The notes under the pieces were generated by a model, which was not told the DNA's origin, made no database searches, and saw only the letters and a program-made list of their open reading frames with translations. This document shows, in pieces, positions 1-10,126 of a DNA stretch of 64,000 bases. Source of the DNA: Pirellulales bacterium (GTDB lineage Bacteria; Planctomycetota; Planctomycetia; Pirellulales; JANQPP01); assembly GCA_028289405.1 (NCBI GenBank), contig JANQPP010000218.1, forward strand, positions 1 to 64,000, in the 5' to 3' direction. The translations under genes were made by a program, and so were the position numbers. Within the stretch, counting starts at the first letter, position 1. Every line of letters starts with the position of its first letter.

Positions 1-2
1 TT

Positions 3-2855
3 CTCAGTGAAGCTCGCGAAGGTCGCGGCGAAGTGCTGATCGAGCTGGTGGCTGGCCAGAACCGGACGAAGGTTTTTCAAGATATTGACCAGGCGATCAG
101 CCGTATCCGCACCTTCCCCGATCAGATCGAACAGCCGGAAGTTCGTCTGCAATCCGAGCAGCGAGAAGTGATGCAGGTCTCGATCTACGGCCCCATCGAC
201 ATTTGGGCGCTCCGCAAGCTGGCCGAACAGTTGCGTGACCAACTTCAGGCCAACGATCAGATCACGCAGGTCGAACTGCGCCGCGTGCCGCAGTACGTCA
301 CGCATGTTGAAATCCCGCGTCAGCGTTTGCGGGAGTATGGGCTTACGCTGCCCGCGGTCGCGAACATCATCCGTACGTCTAGCCAAGATGTGGCGGCCGG
401 TTCGGTGCAAACGAGCGCCGGAGAAATCCTGCTACGCGTGAAGGCGCGAAAGCAGTGGGCCGATGAGTTCGCCAAGATCGAAATCGTCGCCGGTCGCGAC
501 GGACCGCTCGTGACGCTGGGCGATATCGCCACGATCCGGGACGGTTTCGAGGAAGTCGGCTTTCATTCGCAGTTCAGCCAAACACCCTCGGTCGAACTGG
601 ACATTTTCCGAGTGGGATCGCAGTCGCCGATCGACATCGCGCAGGCGGTGGAACAGACCATGCGGGACTTCGAAGGTGTCCTGCCACCTGGCGTGAAGTG
701 GCGGATCGATCGCAACAACGCGGAAGAATTTCGCCGTCGATTGCACCTGGTTTTGGAAAACGCGGCGCTAGCCGTGGTGATCGTGCTCGTGATTTTGGCG
801 CTATTTCTCGAATTCCGCCTGGCGTTTTGGGTGATGATGGGCATGGTTGTCTCGTTCGTCGGCGGGCTACTGTTGCTACCGCTAGCGGGTGTCAGCATCA
901 ACATGATTTCCCTGTTTGGCTTCCTCGTCGTGTTGGGAATCGTGGTCGATGATGCCGTGGTCGTCGGGGAAAACGTCTATGAGAAACGGCTTTCGACCGA
1001 TGATCACGAGCTCGCCGCGGTGGACGGGACACGGGAAGTTGCCGCTCCCGTTGTCTTCAGCATCTTGACCAACATCGTCGCCTTCGTCCCCTTGATGTTC
1101 ATTCCGGGAGAGACCGGCAAATTCTGGGGACCATTGCCGGTCGTCGTGATCATCGTGCTCTGCTTGTCACTGCTCGAATCGCTCTTCATCTTGCCGGCGC
1201 ATTTGGCACATGCTCAGTCCGCGGATCGGAAAAAGCATGGGCTGGCGGCTCAACTGCATCATGGCCAGCAAGGCTTTAGCCGAATGTTCAATCGGCTTGT
1301 CGAACTGGTGTATCGGCCTGTTCTCATCTTTTGCTTGCGGTATCGGTACGTCACCGCCTGCGTGGCCCTGGGATGCTTTCTGATTGTTGCCAGCTACGCG
1401 AACAGTGCCCACATGGGCATGATCTTGATGCCCGAAGTTTCCGCGGACGAAATCGAAGCTGGCGTGCGGATGCCGGTCGGCACGACACAGGACCAATCGG
1501 CGGAGATCGCCAGGGTGGTGACCGAGGCCAGCTTGCGGATGTTCGAGGAACACAACCTGTATGAAGTGGCCGAGGGGATCAAAACCAATGTGCGCGGCCA
1601 AGATTTTATTGACGTGGAAATCGTGATGAAACCGCCGGATCAGCGCGAGATGACCGCCAACGAAGTGATCGAGCTTTGGCGAGATTCCATCGGCGATTTG
1701 CCGGGAGTGGACCAAGTGACCTTCGAGGCCGAGAGAGGGCCGGGCGGATACCGGCGGGACATCAGCATTGCTCTCAGCCACACCGATATCGGCGTACTCG
1801 AGAAGGCGGCTCAGGCTTTCGTCGCACGCGCGGAACGTTTCGCCAACGTGCGTGATGTCAGCGACAACTACAACAAAGGCAAAGCGCAGTACGATTTCCG
1901 GCTCCGACCGGAGGGCCGGGCGCTCGGCTTGACCGACGAAGAACTCGGTGAGCAACTTCGTGGCGCGTTTTTCGGTTCGCTCGCGCTACGTCTACTGCGG
2001 GGCACCAACGAGATCGAGGTCCGCGTCAAATTGCCCGAGGAACAACGCGAAGACATACATCATCTGGAGGACCTGGTTATCCGCACGCCAAGTGGAGCGG
2101 AAGTTCCGCTATTGGATGTCGCCGACGTGAAGAAAGATGAAGCATTCACGAGAATCAACCGCCGTGACGGACGCAGGGCCATCAACGTCTCCATGGACAT
2201 CGAACCGAAGCGAGCCATCACTCAAGTGATCGAGGCGCTGCGGAATGACGCCCTGCCTCGGCTCCGCGACGATTTTCCTGGGATTACCTGGCGTTTTGAG
2301 GGCAGCGACGCGGAGATGCGGCGAGCAACTTCCTCCCTATGGGGCTCCTTCGGCCTCGCCCTGGCAGTGATTTATTCTTTGCTGGCCATCGCTTTCCGAC
2401 GTTACGTCCAGCCGCTGATTGTCCTGGTCGCGATTCCCTTCGGCATTGTCGGCGCGGTCCTCGGGCATATTTGGCTCGGGTACGATCTCTCGCTGGTCAG
2501 TCTGATGGGCGTAATCGCGTTGTCCGGCGTGGTGGTCAACGACGCTTTGATCATGATTGACTATGCCAATCGCCATCGCGGGGAGCACTCGGCCTTCGAA
2601 GCCATTTCGCGGGCCGGTGTACGCCGATTTCGGCCGATTTTGCTCACGACGCTAACCACCTTCGGCGGCCTCATGCCGCTCATTTTCGAAGACTCCCTGC
2701 AAGCGCAATATATTATTCCCATGGCCATCTCCTTGGGCTTCGGCATCCTCTTCGCCACCGTCATCATCCTGGTTCTCGTTCCGTGCCTCTACTTGATCCT
2801 CGAAGACATCCAGCGGATATTCTCCACGGCCCCGCGGCGAGGTAGTGAGACTTAA
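3..2855 (+). CDS. RND efflux transporter permease, 5' truncated by the window edge
   Basis: Inner-membrane proton-driven pump of the AcrB/HAE-1 type, which exports small molecules together with a periplasmic adaptor and an outer-membrane channel. The frame is open from base 3, so the internal GTG at 33 is not the start; the first periplasmic part is missing. Two membrane blocks are visible, residues about 245-400 and 770-920. The TM4 segment carries the paired acidic residues ([11 protein letters not shown]) that relay protons in this superfamily, and a TM10-like segment reads [15 protein letters not shown]. The adaptor gene probably lies upstream, outside the window. The gene ends convergently with the hydrolase at 2939. 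Substrate unknown. Confidence 0.93.
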   Translation, partial: LSEAREGRGEVLIELVAGQNRTKVFQDIDQAISRIRTFPDQIEQPEVRLQSEQREVMQVSIYGPIDIWALRKLAEQLRDQLQANDQITQVELRRVPQYVTHVEIPRQRLREYGLTLPAVANIIRTSSQDVAAGSVQTSAGEILLRVKARKQWADEFAKIEIVAGRDGPLVTLGDIATIRDGFEEVGFHSQFSQTPSVELDIFRVGSQSPIDIAQAVEQTMRDFEGVLPPGVKWRIDRNNAEEFRRRLHLVLENAALAVVIVLVILALFLEFRLAFWVMMGMVVSFVGGLLLLPLAGVSINMISLFGFLVVLGIVVDDAVVVGENVYEKRLSTDDHELAAVDGTREVAAPVVFSILTNIVAFVPLMFIPGETGKFWGPLPVVVIIVLCLSLLESLFILPAHLAHAQSADRKKHGLAAQLHHGQQGFSRMFNRLVELVYRPVLIFCLRYRYVTACVALGCFLIVASYANSAHMGMILMPEVSADEIEAGVRMPVGTTQDQSAEIARVVTEASLRMFEEHNLYEVAEGIKTNVRGQDFIDVEIVMKPPDQREMTANEVIELWRDSIGDLPGVDQVTFEAERGPGGYRRDISIALSHTDIGVLEKAAQAFVARAERFANVRDVSDNYNKGKAQYDFRLRPEGRALGLTDEELGEQLRGAFFGSLALRLLRGTNEIEVRVKLPEEQREDIHHLEDLVIRTPSGAEVPLLDVADVKKDEAFTRINRRDGRRAINVSMDIEPKRAITQVIEALRNDALPRLRDDFPGITWRFEGSDAEMRRATSSLWGSFGLALAVIYSLLAIAFRRYVQPLIVLVAIPFGIVGAVLGHIWLGYDLSLVSLMGVIALSGVVVNDALIMIDYANRHRGEHSAFEAISRAGVRRFRPILLTTLTTFGGLMPLIFEDSLQAQYIIPMAISLGFGILFATVIILVLVPCLYLILEDIQRIFSTAPRRGSET

Positions 2856-2938
2856 CGTCTGGCCGCATTTTTTTCCTCGGCCAGGCAGCATGGATCCCAC
2901 GCTCGATCGTTTCCTCGTCCCGCTCAAGAGTTCTGCGA

Positions 2939-4021
2939 TCAAGCGTCCGGCCAGATTCGTGGCCCGCCGAGTTTGATGGGACGGGTCGCGAAGGTCTTTT
3001 CGTGCCCATGCGCGGGAATACTTACGGTGTAGGACGTGCCGTCCGGGACCACAGAGAGATGGATGTAGTGGCCTTCGCAATCCTGCTCCAGGTTGGCGAT
3101 AAACGCGTCCTCCACGTTGTTGATCACGCCATCTGGGCGGAGGTTTTTATGGACCTGGTACATGGCCTCGAGCGACACAGCGGCCTGGAGTGTGGAAAAC
3201 GTCTCCGGTGAACAGCCCTTGGTGACGCCGTTGTTCATGATCGCCACCGAGGGACGCAACGACCGCACGACCAGCGGATTGTTGCTCGACTCCAGCCCGT
3301 GATGCGTGACCTGGTATACATCGACTTCTCCGACCAAGTTCACGGGACAGACCAGCCGATGCTCCTGGTTCCAGGTGAGGTCTCCGCCATCAAAGAAACG
3401 AAAAGCGCCAAAGGCGAGTAGCATCACCACGCTGTTGGCGTTGTCGGAACCGTCGCGGTCCTTGGGGCGATGCCCCTCGCAGACGGTCGCGTTTGCGTCG
3501 GCCCCGGGTGGAGGATCCATGAACTCTTGCCGGGCGGCCAGACAAAGCATCCGCAGGTTCGCGGCCCCCTCCCGTTGGGCCAGTGGCAGAAACTCGCCCG
3601 GCTGGACGACATGCCGCTCTTCGCTGGGGATCTCGAAGTAAGCTTCGCCGGGCGATTCGGGCATCCCCTCGAATTTGCCGTTGTCGTGAATGTGTTTCAC
3701 TGGCAGCATGCTGGCTAAGGCGGAAGCACCGCCGTAGTGGTCTCGGTGATAGTGGGTCACGATCAGATGGTCGATGCGGCGAATCCCCGCCGCCTCCGTG
3801 GCGACCTTCACGATCCGGCCCGGGTCGCGCGGCCCGGGATTCCCCGTGTCGATCAGCACGGACTCTCCGGCGGGGGTCACGATCAGCGTGGCAGCTCCCC
3901 CTTCCACATCCACCCAGAAAATGTCGAGGTGGCCATCCGCTTCACCGGCCCAGGCCGAACCTGCCGCATGGCAGCACAGCCCGAGCATCAAGATCAACAA
4001 ACAACAGAAGCGCCGCGCCAT
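2939..4021 (-). CDS. Exported metallo-beta-lactamase-fold hydrolase
   Basis: 360 residues with an N-terminal signal peptide (hydrophobic run ending near AGSAWAG). The metal-binding motif THYHRDHYGG follows a VLIDTG strand, and further metal-ligand-like segments are DGGDLTW and THHGLESS. The arrangement resembles the hydrolase domain of ComEC/Rec2-type proteins, here free-standing and secreted rather than fused to a membrane channel. An insert between the second and third strands holds several Cys residues. Substrate cannot be assigned; a phosphodiesterase or a hydrolase of small esters is possible. It stands alone between a convergent RND gene and a same-strand HAF protein gene. Confidence 0.85.
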   Translation of the reverse strand: MARRFCCLLILMLGLCCHAAGSAWAGEADGHLDIFWVDVEGGAATLIVTPAGESVLIDTGNPGPRDPGRIVKVATEAAGIRRIDHLIVTHYHRDHYGGASALASMLPVKHIHDNGKFEGMPESPGEAYFEIPSEERHVVQPGEFLPLAQREGAANLRMLCLAARQEFMDPPPGADANATVCEGHRPKDRDGSDNANSVVMLLAFGAFRFFDGGDLTWNQEHRLVCPVNLVGEVDVYQVTHHGLESSNNPLVVRSLRPSVAIMNNGVTKGCSPETFSTLQAAVSLEAMYQVHKNLRPDGVINNVEDAFIANLEQDCEGHYIHLSVVPDGTSYTVSIPAHGHEKTFATRPIKLGGPRIWPDA

Positions 4022-4081
4022 GGGTGTGTCCCTCCCTTGCCGGATGGTATGTGCTAGAGAATGCGATTTTTTCCGCCGGGA

Positions 4082-5428
4082 TTATACACACCGCCGGCCA
4101 GATGCGGAAAACAGCAGCCAAATCGCTCCGCACAGGAGCAGCAGGAGGGCGGACGGCTCCGGGACGGCAATTCCAACGCTGCCAAAGTTGTCCTTTAAGA
4201 TCACGAAATCTCCCAGGCCCACGCTGCCATCGGCGTCAATGTCCGCCGGCAGGCCGGGTCCCGTTTGGCCGAACTGCTCCTTCAGCAGCACGAAATCAGC
4301 CAGATTAACGGAGCCGTCTCTATTGATGTCGCCCGGGATGGGGACTGGTGCGAGCATGGCACGCCAGGCTTCGATATTCCCCTGAGGATTGATCCCCTCG
4401 CCAATGATGTACCGGCCGTCCGGCGTAATGTCGAAGGCCTTGGTGAGGATCCAACCTTCCAGAGCCTCCGCCAAGCCATGGTCGTCGGCCAACACTTGCT
4501 GCAACTCGCGCATGCCGTGGGTTTCATCCCAAATGAACGCGAAGCCGAATCCGAGAAATCCATCGAAATCACTGCGCCCCACCACGAGGGAGCCATCCCC
4601 GGAGACGGCGAGCGCTTCGCTGTTGGAGGTCCCGCCTGGCAGATTGCCGAGCCCCACCATGCCGGTCTCTTCAGTCCAGCGAAACGCCTCTTGCCCCTGG
4701 TCGGAATCGCCTTCCCCCACGATCACCTTTCCATCGTCGGACACGCCCCAAGCCATGCTGAAGATATCCCCGCCGGGCAGGTCGCCCAGACCAACCATGC
4801 CGCCTTCCTGCGTCCAGCGGTAAGCCTCGTTCAATACGCCGAATTCCGAACTGGAGGCTCCAACGATCACCGTTCCGTCGCCGGAGACGGCGTTGGCCGT
4901 GCTGCTAAATGTGCCGCCGGACAAGTCCCCGATTCCCACGACGCCCTCGGCTTCCGTCCACCGGAATCCTTCAAAGACTGCGTCGGTGGGAGTATCCAGC
5001 CCGACAACGACGCTGCCGTCAGAGGAAATATCGTTCGACCAGGCGAATCCGCCACCGCCGCCCCCCAGGGACCGCATGCCCTGGCTCTGCGTCCAAATCC
5101 ACGCCTCGTCGGTGTTTTCTCCGGTGACCCCTCCCACGATCACTTGGCCATCGGCGGAGGCGGCGCTGCCGGCGCTGAACACGTCGTCGTCATCCAGAAA
5201 CCCCAGCCCTACCATGCCCGTCTCGGCTGTCCAACGAAAGGCTTCCCGGCCATCGAGAATCAACGACTCTCCCGTGACGACAGCGCCATCGTCCGAGATG
5301 CCGAAGGCCCGCGAACCGAACCCGCCACTAGGCAGGCTTCCCAAGGGCACGAACTCTCCGCCCCGGCTAGCCGTGGTCAGGAAAAGTGCCGCCCATACCG
5401 CACAAACGGTTCCTTGAAGTCGCCACAT
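4082..5428 (-). CDS. Exported HAF-repeat protein with dockerin-like and PEP-CTERM segments
   Basis: The start is placed at the ATG at 5428 because a signal peptide follows directly (MWRLQGTVCAVWAALFL); an ATG at 5470 would add 14 residues. The body is made of about six HAF-type repeats of the form 'AFRWT-GMVGLG-LPGG-SA-VS-DG-VVVG'. Near the C-terminus are two Ca-binding dockerin-like loops (DINRDGSVNLADF and DIDADGSVGLGDF), then a PEP-CTERM-like tail: VPEPSALLL, a hydrophobic helix and a short Arg-rich end. The layout predicts a secreted, surface-sorted protein. HAF repeats have no known biochemical role. Confidence 0.88.
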   Translation of the reverse strand: MWRLQGTVCAVWAALFLTTASRGGEFVPLGSLPSGGFGSRAFGISDDGAVVTGESLILDGREAFRWTAETGMVGLGFLDDDDVFSAGSAASADGQVIVGGVTGENTDEAWIWTQSQGMRSLGGGGGGFAWSNDISSDGSVVVGLDTPTDAVFEGFRWTEAEGVVGIGDLSGGTFSSTANAVSGDGTVIVGASSSEFGVLNEAYRWTQEGGMVGLGDLPGGDIFSMAWGVSDDGKVIVGEGDSDQGQEAFRWTEETGMVGLGNLPGGTSNSEALAVSGDGSLVVGRSDFDGFLGFGFAFIWDETHGMRELQQVLADDHGLAEALEGWILTKAFDITPDGRYIIGEGINPQGNIEAWRAMLAPVPIPGDINRDGSVNLADFVLLKEQFGQTGPGLPADIDADGSVGLGDFVILKDNFGSVGIAVPEPSALLLLLCGAIWLLFSASGRRCV

Positions 5429-5691
5429 GAGAGGGATTTTCAGCACGTTGATCGCTCGAAGCCAGGACATCCACCGGCAGGAAATTGGCTACACAAATGA
5501 TTCAAAACATGTCCAGAATAACGGAAAGCCGGGGGCACATGAAGCAAATGGCGCTGCGGCAAGGGAATTCACCGTGCATGAGTCCAGGGTTGGATCGTGC
5601 GCTACTCGCGAACCTCCTCCGCCCATGGGGTCTCCCCATTCCAGCGGTGCTCGGAGTCCGACGGCAAAAATCGCGGAGATTCGAAAGCAGC

Positions 5692-5720
5692 TTGACGATA
5701 CTAAATCCGGACCGTACAGT
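5692..5720 (+). promoter_or_regulatory. Sigma70-type promoter for the leuA leader
   Basis: TTGACG at 5692-5697 and TACAGT at 5715-5720 are separated by 17 bases. Transcription would start near 5727, about 41 bases ahead of the leader-peptide ATG at 5768. Between the upstream gene start and this promoter (5429-5691) I see nothing else. Confidence 0.55.
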
Positions 5721-5767
5721 AGTTTAATTACTTGGTATGTGCGATTTTTGAAATAAAGTTCTTCTCC

Positions 5768-5821
5768 ATGAACGCATCGACTCGGCACTTGCTCAACCTG
5801 CTCTTGCGGAGGCTATCGTAG
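5768..5821 (+). CDS. Leucine-rich leader peptide of the leuA attenuator
   Basis: A 17-codon open frame, ATG to TAG, encoding MNASTRHLLNLLLRRLS. Six of 17 residues are Leu and five of those fall in one six-residue stretch. It lies about 41 bases after a good promoter, ends inside a perfect hairpin (5809-5825), and is followed by an intrinsic terminator (5862-5899) before leuA at 6081. This is the layout of ribosome-mediated attenuation in leu operons: when charged tRNA-Leu is scarce the ribosome stalls on the Leu codons and the terminator is not formed. The codons used are TTG, CTC, CTG, CTC, TTG and CTA, including rarer ones. No strong Shine-Dalgarno sequence is visible. Confidence 0.75.
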   Translation: MNASTRHLLNLLLRRLS

Positions 5822-5846
5822 CCTCGAGGGTGCCGGGTCCATACCC
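5809..5846 (+). promoter_or_regulatory. Hairpin region between leader peptide and terminator
   Basis: GAGGCTA (5809-5815) and TAGCCTC (5819-5825) form a perfect 7-bp stem with a 3-base loop spanning the leader stop codon, suited to be the pause or 1:2 hairpin. A weaker stem follows, GGGT 5835-5838 with ACCC 5843-5846. The same GGGT can instead pair with ACCC at 5864-5867, the left arm of the terminator, so it is a candidate anti-terminator strand. Confidence 0.5.
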
Positions 5847-5861
5847 AATACTTGATTTTCC

Positions 5862-5899
5862 AAACCCCGAGAGGCCAGACGGTCCGCCGGGGTTTTTTT
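5862..5899 (+). terminator. Intrinsic terminator inside the leuA leader
   Basis: AAACCCCG (5862-5869) pairs with CGGGGTTT (5888-5895), and the right arm runs into a tract of seven T (5893-5899). The loop is about 18 bases. It sits after a Leu-rich leader peptide and 180 bases before leuA, so it most likely works as the attenuator terminator rather than as the end of an upstream gene, which points the other way. Confidence 0.75.
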
Positions 5900-6080
5900 G
5901 TTGATGTCGTGTGGTGCAATTCGATGTTCAGATTCCGCAAGGAATGGCTGCAAAGTGGCCGCGTGAGGGCACGATTGGCGTTGCGCGGGCCGACGCAAGG
6001 TCGGCCAGCCTGCCAGTCCATTGCCTTTTCGTGACCATCAGTACGCTTCCATCCTTCATGCAATCACAGGAGTTTCCGCC

Positions 6081-7628
<1,548 letters not shown>

Positions 7629-7652
7629 CTGTATCCATGTCTCGCACGAAAG

Positions 7653-7697
7653 CGCCGGCGGGCCGTGGTATTCGCCACGGTCCGCCGGCGATCTTTT
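7653..7697 (+). terminator. Strong intrinsic terminator after leuA
   Basis: A 16-bp stem, 7653-7668 with 7675-7690, contains one G-T wobble and has a 6-base loop TATTCG. TCTTTT follows at 7692-7697. It starts 24 bases after the leuA stop codon. Confidence 0.85.
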
Positions 7698-7739
7698 CCT
7701 CACTGACGCTTCGGTTGCAATGAAGGCGGAGCGTGACGC
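7694..7739 (+). repeat. Dispersed intergenic repeat, copy A
   Basis: TTTTCCTCACTGACGCTTCG begins a stretch of about 45 bases that aligns with 7954-7999 at roughly three quarters of positions, ending in a shared GGAGCGTG. A related core lies inverted at 7831-7854. The rest of 7698-8020 holds no convincing gene. Confidence 0.5.
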
Positions 7740-7830
7740 GCCGTCTACTGCCTCTGCGTACGTGTGGCGCTTGCCCAAATCAGACGTTTTGGCGTGCGTG
7801 GCAGCGGAATGGCCGGAACATCCCAAAAAT

Positions 7831-7854
7831 CGCAACCGGAAGCGTGAGCGAGGG
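7831..7854 (-). repeat. Dispersed intergenic repeat core, inverted copy
   Basis: Read on the minus strand this is TCCCTCGCTCACGCTTCCGG and four more bases, nearly the core of copies A and C on the plus strand. The same core reappears at 27519-27535. Confidence 0.45.
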
Positions 7855-7953
7855 AGAACTCACGTGACAGGCCCTTACTCGACATCCGGCGGAAACGGCG
7901 ACCGGCTCACCAGTTCGCGCGGTGCGCGACATGCATCTCGATCGTACGCGGTG

Positions 7954-7999
7954 CTTTCCCTCGCTGACACTTCGGGCTGTGATTGAGTCGGAGCGTGGG
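7954..7999 (+). repeat. Dispersed intergenic repeat, copy C
   Basis: TTTCCCTCGCTGACACTTCG starts this copy and GGAGCGTGGGG ends it. It matches copy A in both parts, with a more variable middle. It lies just downstream of the stop of the minus-strand gene at 8021. Confidence 0.5.
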
Positions 8000-8020
8000 G
8001 CTTGCGCGCGATCGCGCTGC

Positions 8021-9004
8021 CTACCCAGAGTGGCCAGCGCTAGTCAAAGTGCGGAGGCTCATCAGCGTCAACAGGCCGCACAAACCGAGCAGGAGCCCGC
8101 TTGGTTCCGGAACCTGTAGCGCCGCCAAAGCATGTTCCGCGAAGATGGAGTGGGCAGCGGCGGTGGGATGCAGGTCATCCCAAAACAGGTAGGTCTCCGG
8201 ATCCCCCGCCAGCCGATCGAGATCGTAATCGAGCGTGCCCGGCTCCAAACCCGGTGCGACGGGATCGGAGACGTTCGTGAAACCGAATGCCTCCGGCATG
8301 GCGAATGCTTCCGTCAACAGGCCCGCCACATCGAAGCGAAATAGATCCACTTCGGGATGGGCCGCACTCAATCCGTCCAATGCGTTGGCGAGTTCCCGAT
8401 TGACGGCTGACGACAAATCGTTCATTCGCGCGGAAGTCGCCGCGTCGCCGTTATAGCGGGGAACCTGCCCCAACAGCGGCACGTTGGGTACGAGGAATTG
8501 CCGGGCACCCCCGTCGATCAGCCTGTTCACGCTCTCCGCGATATTCGCGGCGGGCACACGGGGATCGGTCTGGCCGTTGAGCAAGTCGCCCGCGCCGGCG
8601 AACACCACGAACAGCGTATGGCGATCCAACTCGAAGCCAGCGGCACGGGACAAAAAGTCGTCGACCTGTTCGTCGAGATCCTCCACGAAGAACCCGAGCA
8701 GCCCCCCGGTACCGGAGGTGCGTGCCGCCGCGTAGGCGAAGTTGTTCCCACCCGCCCCACTAGGTTCCAGTGGCCTCAAGCCCAGTGATGTGGCCAGCAA
8801 CTCCGCGTAGACCGGCCCATTGGTAAACCGACCCTCGTAATAGGCGGAGCCGGGCAGCAGTCCGAAGGAGGTGCTGGCCGCGTTGCCCGTGTCGGAAAAG
8901 GAATCCCCAAAAACCACCAGATCGCGAAACGGCCCGCCCGCCGCCGCATTCGCCAGCAGCAGCACCAGGATCAGGCAGAGCGTGAGGATTCGCGCCAGCG
9001 GCAT
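8021..9004 (-). CDS. Secreted SGNH/GDSL-family hydrolase with PEP-CTERM-like tail
   Basis: 327 residues. A signal peptide (ILTLCLILVLLLANAAAG) is followed by the GDSL block I motif VVFGDSFSDTGN with the nucleophile Ser. Block II-like GGNNFAYAAART follows, then AGAGDLLNG where most relatives have a GxND motif, and block V DDLHPTAAAH with the catalytic Asp and His. The C-terminus reads VPEPSGLLLGLCGLL and then basic residues, a PEP-CTERM-like sorting tail. The family hydrolyses esters of lipids or acylated carbohydrates; the substrate here is unknown. The changed block III could weaken the oxyanion hole. Confidence 0.88.
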   Translation of the reverse strand: MPLARILTLCLILVLLLANAAAGGPFRDLVVFGDSFSDTGNAASTSFGLLPGSAYYEGRFTNGPVYAELLATSLGLRPLEPSGAGGNNFAYAAARTSGTGGLLGFFVEDLDEQVDDFLSRAAGFELDRHTLFVVFAGAGDLLNGQTDPRVPAANIAESVNRLIDGGARQFLVPNVPLLGQVPRYNGDAATSARMNDLSSAVNRELANALDGLSAAHPEVDLFRFDVAGLLTEAFAMPEAFGFTNVSDPVAPGLEPGTLDYDLDRLAGDPETYLFWDDLHPTAAAHSIFAEHALAALQVPEPSGLLLGLCGLLTLMSLRTLTSAGHSG

Positions 9005-9072
9005 GGGGAATGTTCTCGATGAAAAGACTCAGCGGTTGCCGCGACGGACTACGCGATTCGTGTAGATGATGC

Positions 9073-9708
9073 TTACGTGAGGATGCTGATGATGGCTTTT
9101 AGCCAGATTAGTATCTTTGCCCACCCCCAAACTCGGAGCGAAGAAACGATCATGCACGCAGCGTGAAAATGAAAACACAACGCGAGAAAATAACGCCATT
9201 TGCCCGCAAATCTACGCGAATCCAGGAAGTGTTCGCGTTTCAGGTCTTCGAAAGCTGGTTCGAAAATTTTTTTGCGAGCCCTCGGGGGCAGAATCCGCGA
9301 GGCGATTGTCCAGAAGTCGTTCATGGAACGAATGTGAAAAAGCCTTGTCAGGCCCGGCAGCCAATACTTGCGTTCTTCGAATTCTACTCCAGCTTCTATC
9401 CCAGCAATTATTTGTTTTGCCTTCGGTCGAAAAACTTCTCGTCGGGTTATTCTGAATCCATCTTTGACGCAATACACGTCTACAACAAAACCTTCTAGCC
9501 GTTGTCTAAGTTTGTGCAACGCTTCACTTTCAATCGAATGTTGGCTGATTTGTCTCGAAGCGATTTCACGAACGATTTGCTTTGCTGGTTCGATCTCAGA
9601 TTCATCTGCACCGAATTCATGTGCCAAGGTTTCCACGATTCCCCTAGCGTATCGTTCGACGAGTTGCTGCTGAGACTTCTTTGTCTGAGGCCGAGATCCA
9701 TCGCTCAT
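9073..9708 (-). CDS. Uncharacterised protein paired with a PadR regulator
   Basis: 211 residues, not recognised. The N-terminal half is hydrophilic with a helical look (residues 1-70), the middle has a short beta-rich part, and the last 45 residues are strongly hydrophobic and probably membrane-inserted (FLALCFHFHAACMIVSSLRVW). The segment before it, LPPRARKKIFEPAFEDLKRE, faintly recalls the prefix domains found before permeases that are co-encoded with PadR regulators, but I cannot confirm that. Its ATG follows the PadR stop codon after three bases, so the two are translationally linked. Confidence 0.7.
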   Translation of the reverse strand: MSDGSRPQTKKSQQQLVERYARGIVETLAHEFGADESEIEPAKQIVREIASRQISQHSIESEALHKLRQRLEGFVVDVYCVKDGFRITRREVFRPKAKQIIAGIEAGVEFEERKYWLPGLTRLFHIRSMNDFWTIASRILPPRARKKIFEPAFEDLKREHFLDSRRFAGKWRYFLALCFHFHAACMIVSSLRVWGWAKILIWLKAIISILT

Positions 9709-9711
9709 TTG

Positions 9712-10023
9712 TCAACCCTCCCATGCCAGCTTGGCTGCACGCGCGTTGGCAAACCTCCAATAATCCTCCGCGGCGGCCCGGCCTCCGCCAGTGATCTCGT
9801 AGCGGCGTTCGCGACAAATCTGCCCGTCGATATCCACGTTCCAGTACTCGCCCTTGACCCATTTGCCCTCTTCGAGTCGGGACATGAGCTGGTAAAAGGC
9901 GGGTGCCGACTTGTTAATGCCTTCGTCCTTGAGCATCTGCCGCAGTTCGTGTCCTGCCGCGTCGCCGTGCATCAGCTCGGTCAACACGAGGTATTGAAGG
10001 TGAGTTATCATCGGCAATCCCAT
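9712..10023 (-). CDS. PadR-family transcriptional regulator
   Basis: 103 residues forming one winged helix-turn-helix. Features are HLQYLVLTELMHGDAAGHEL, a recognition-helix region around SAPAFYQLMSRLEEGKWV, and the wing ending in RRYEITGGGRAAAEDYW, which is the usual PadR 'YxLTxxGxxxL' segment. There is no ligand-binding C-terminal helix beyond the dimerisation stretch. It is the first gene of a two-gene unit with 9073-9708 and probably represses it; TAAT-N5-ATTA in the upstream region (10038-10053) could be part of an operator. The start could also be the ATG at 10011. Confidence 0.85.
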   Translation of the reverse strand: MGLPMITHLQYLVLTELMHGDAAGHELRQMLKDEGINKSAPAFYQLMSRLEEGKWVKGEYWNVDIDGQICRERRYEITGGGRAAAEDYWRFANARAAKLAWEG

Positions 10024-10126
10024 TTCTCGACCACCCCTTCTAATGTGATATTATGAAGGGTACGCGACGTGGTCGCTGAGGTCAAGGGACAGCATGCGAA
10101 TCATTGGGAAGCGGCACCACCACGCA

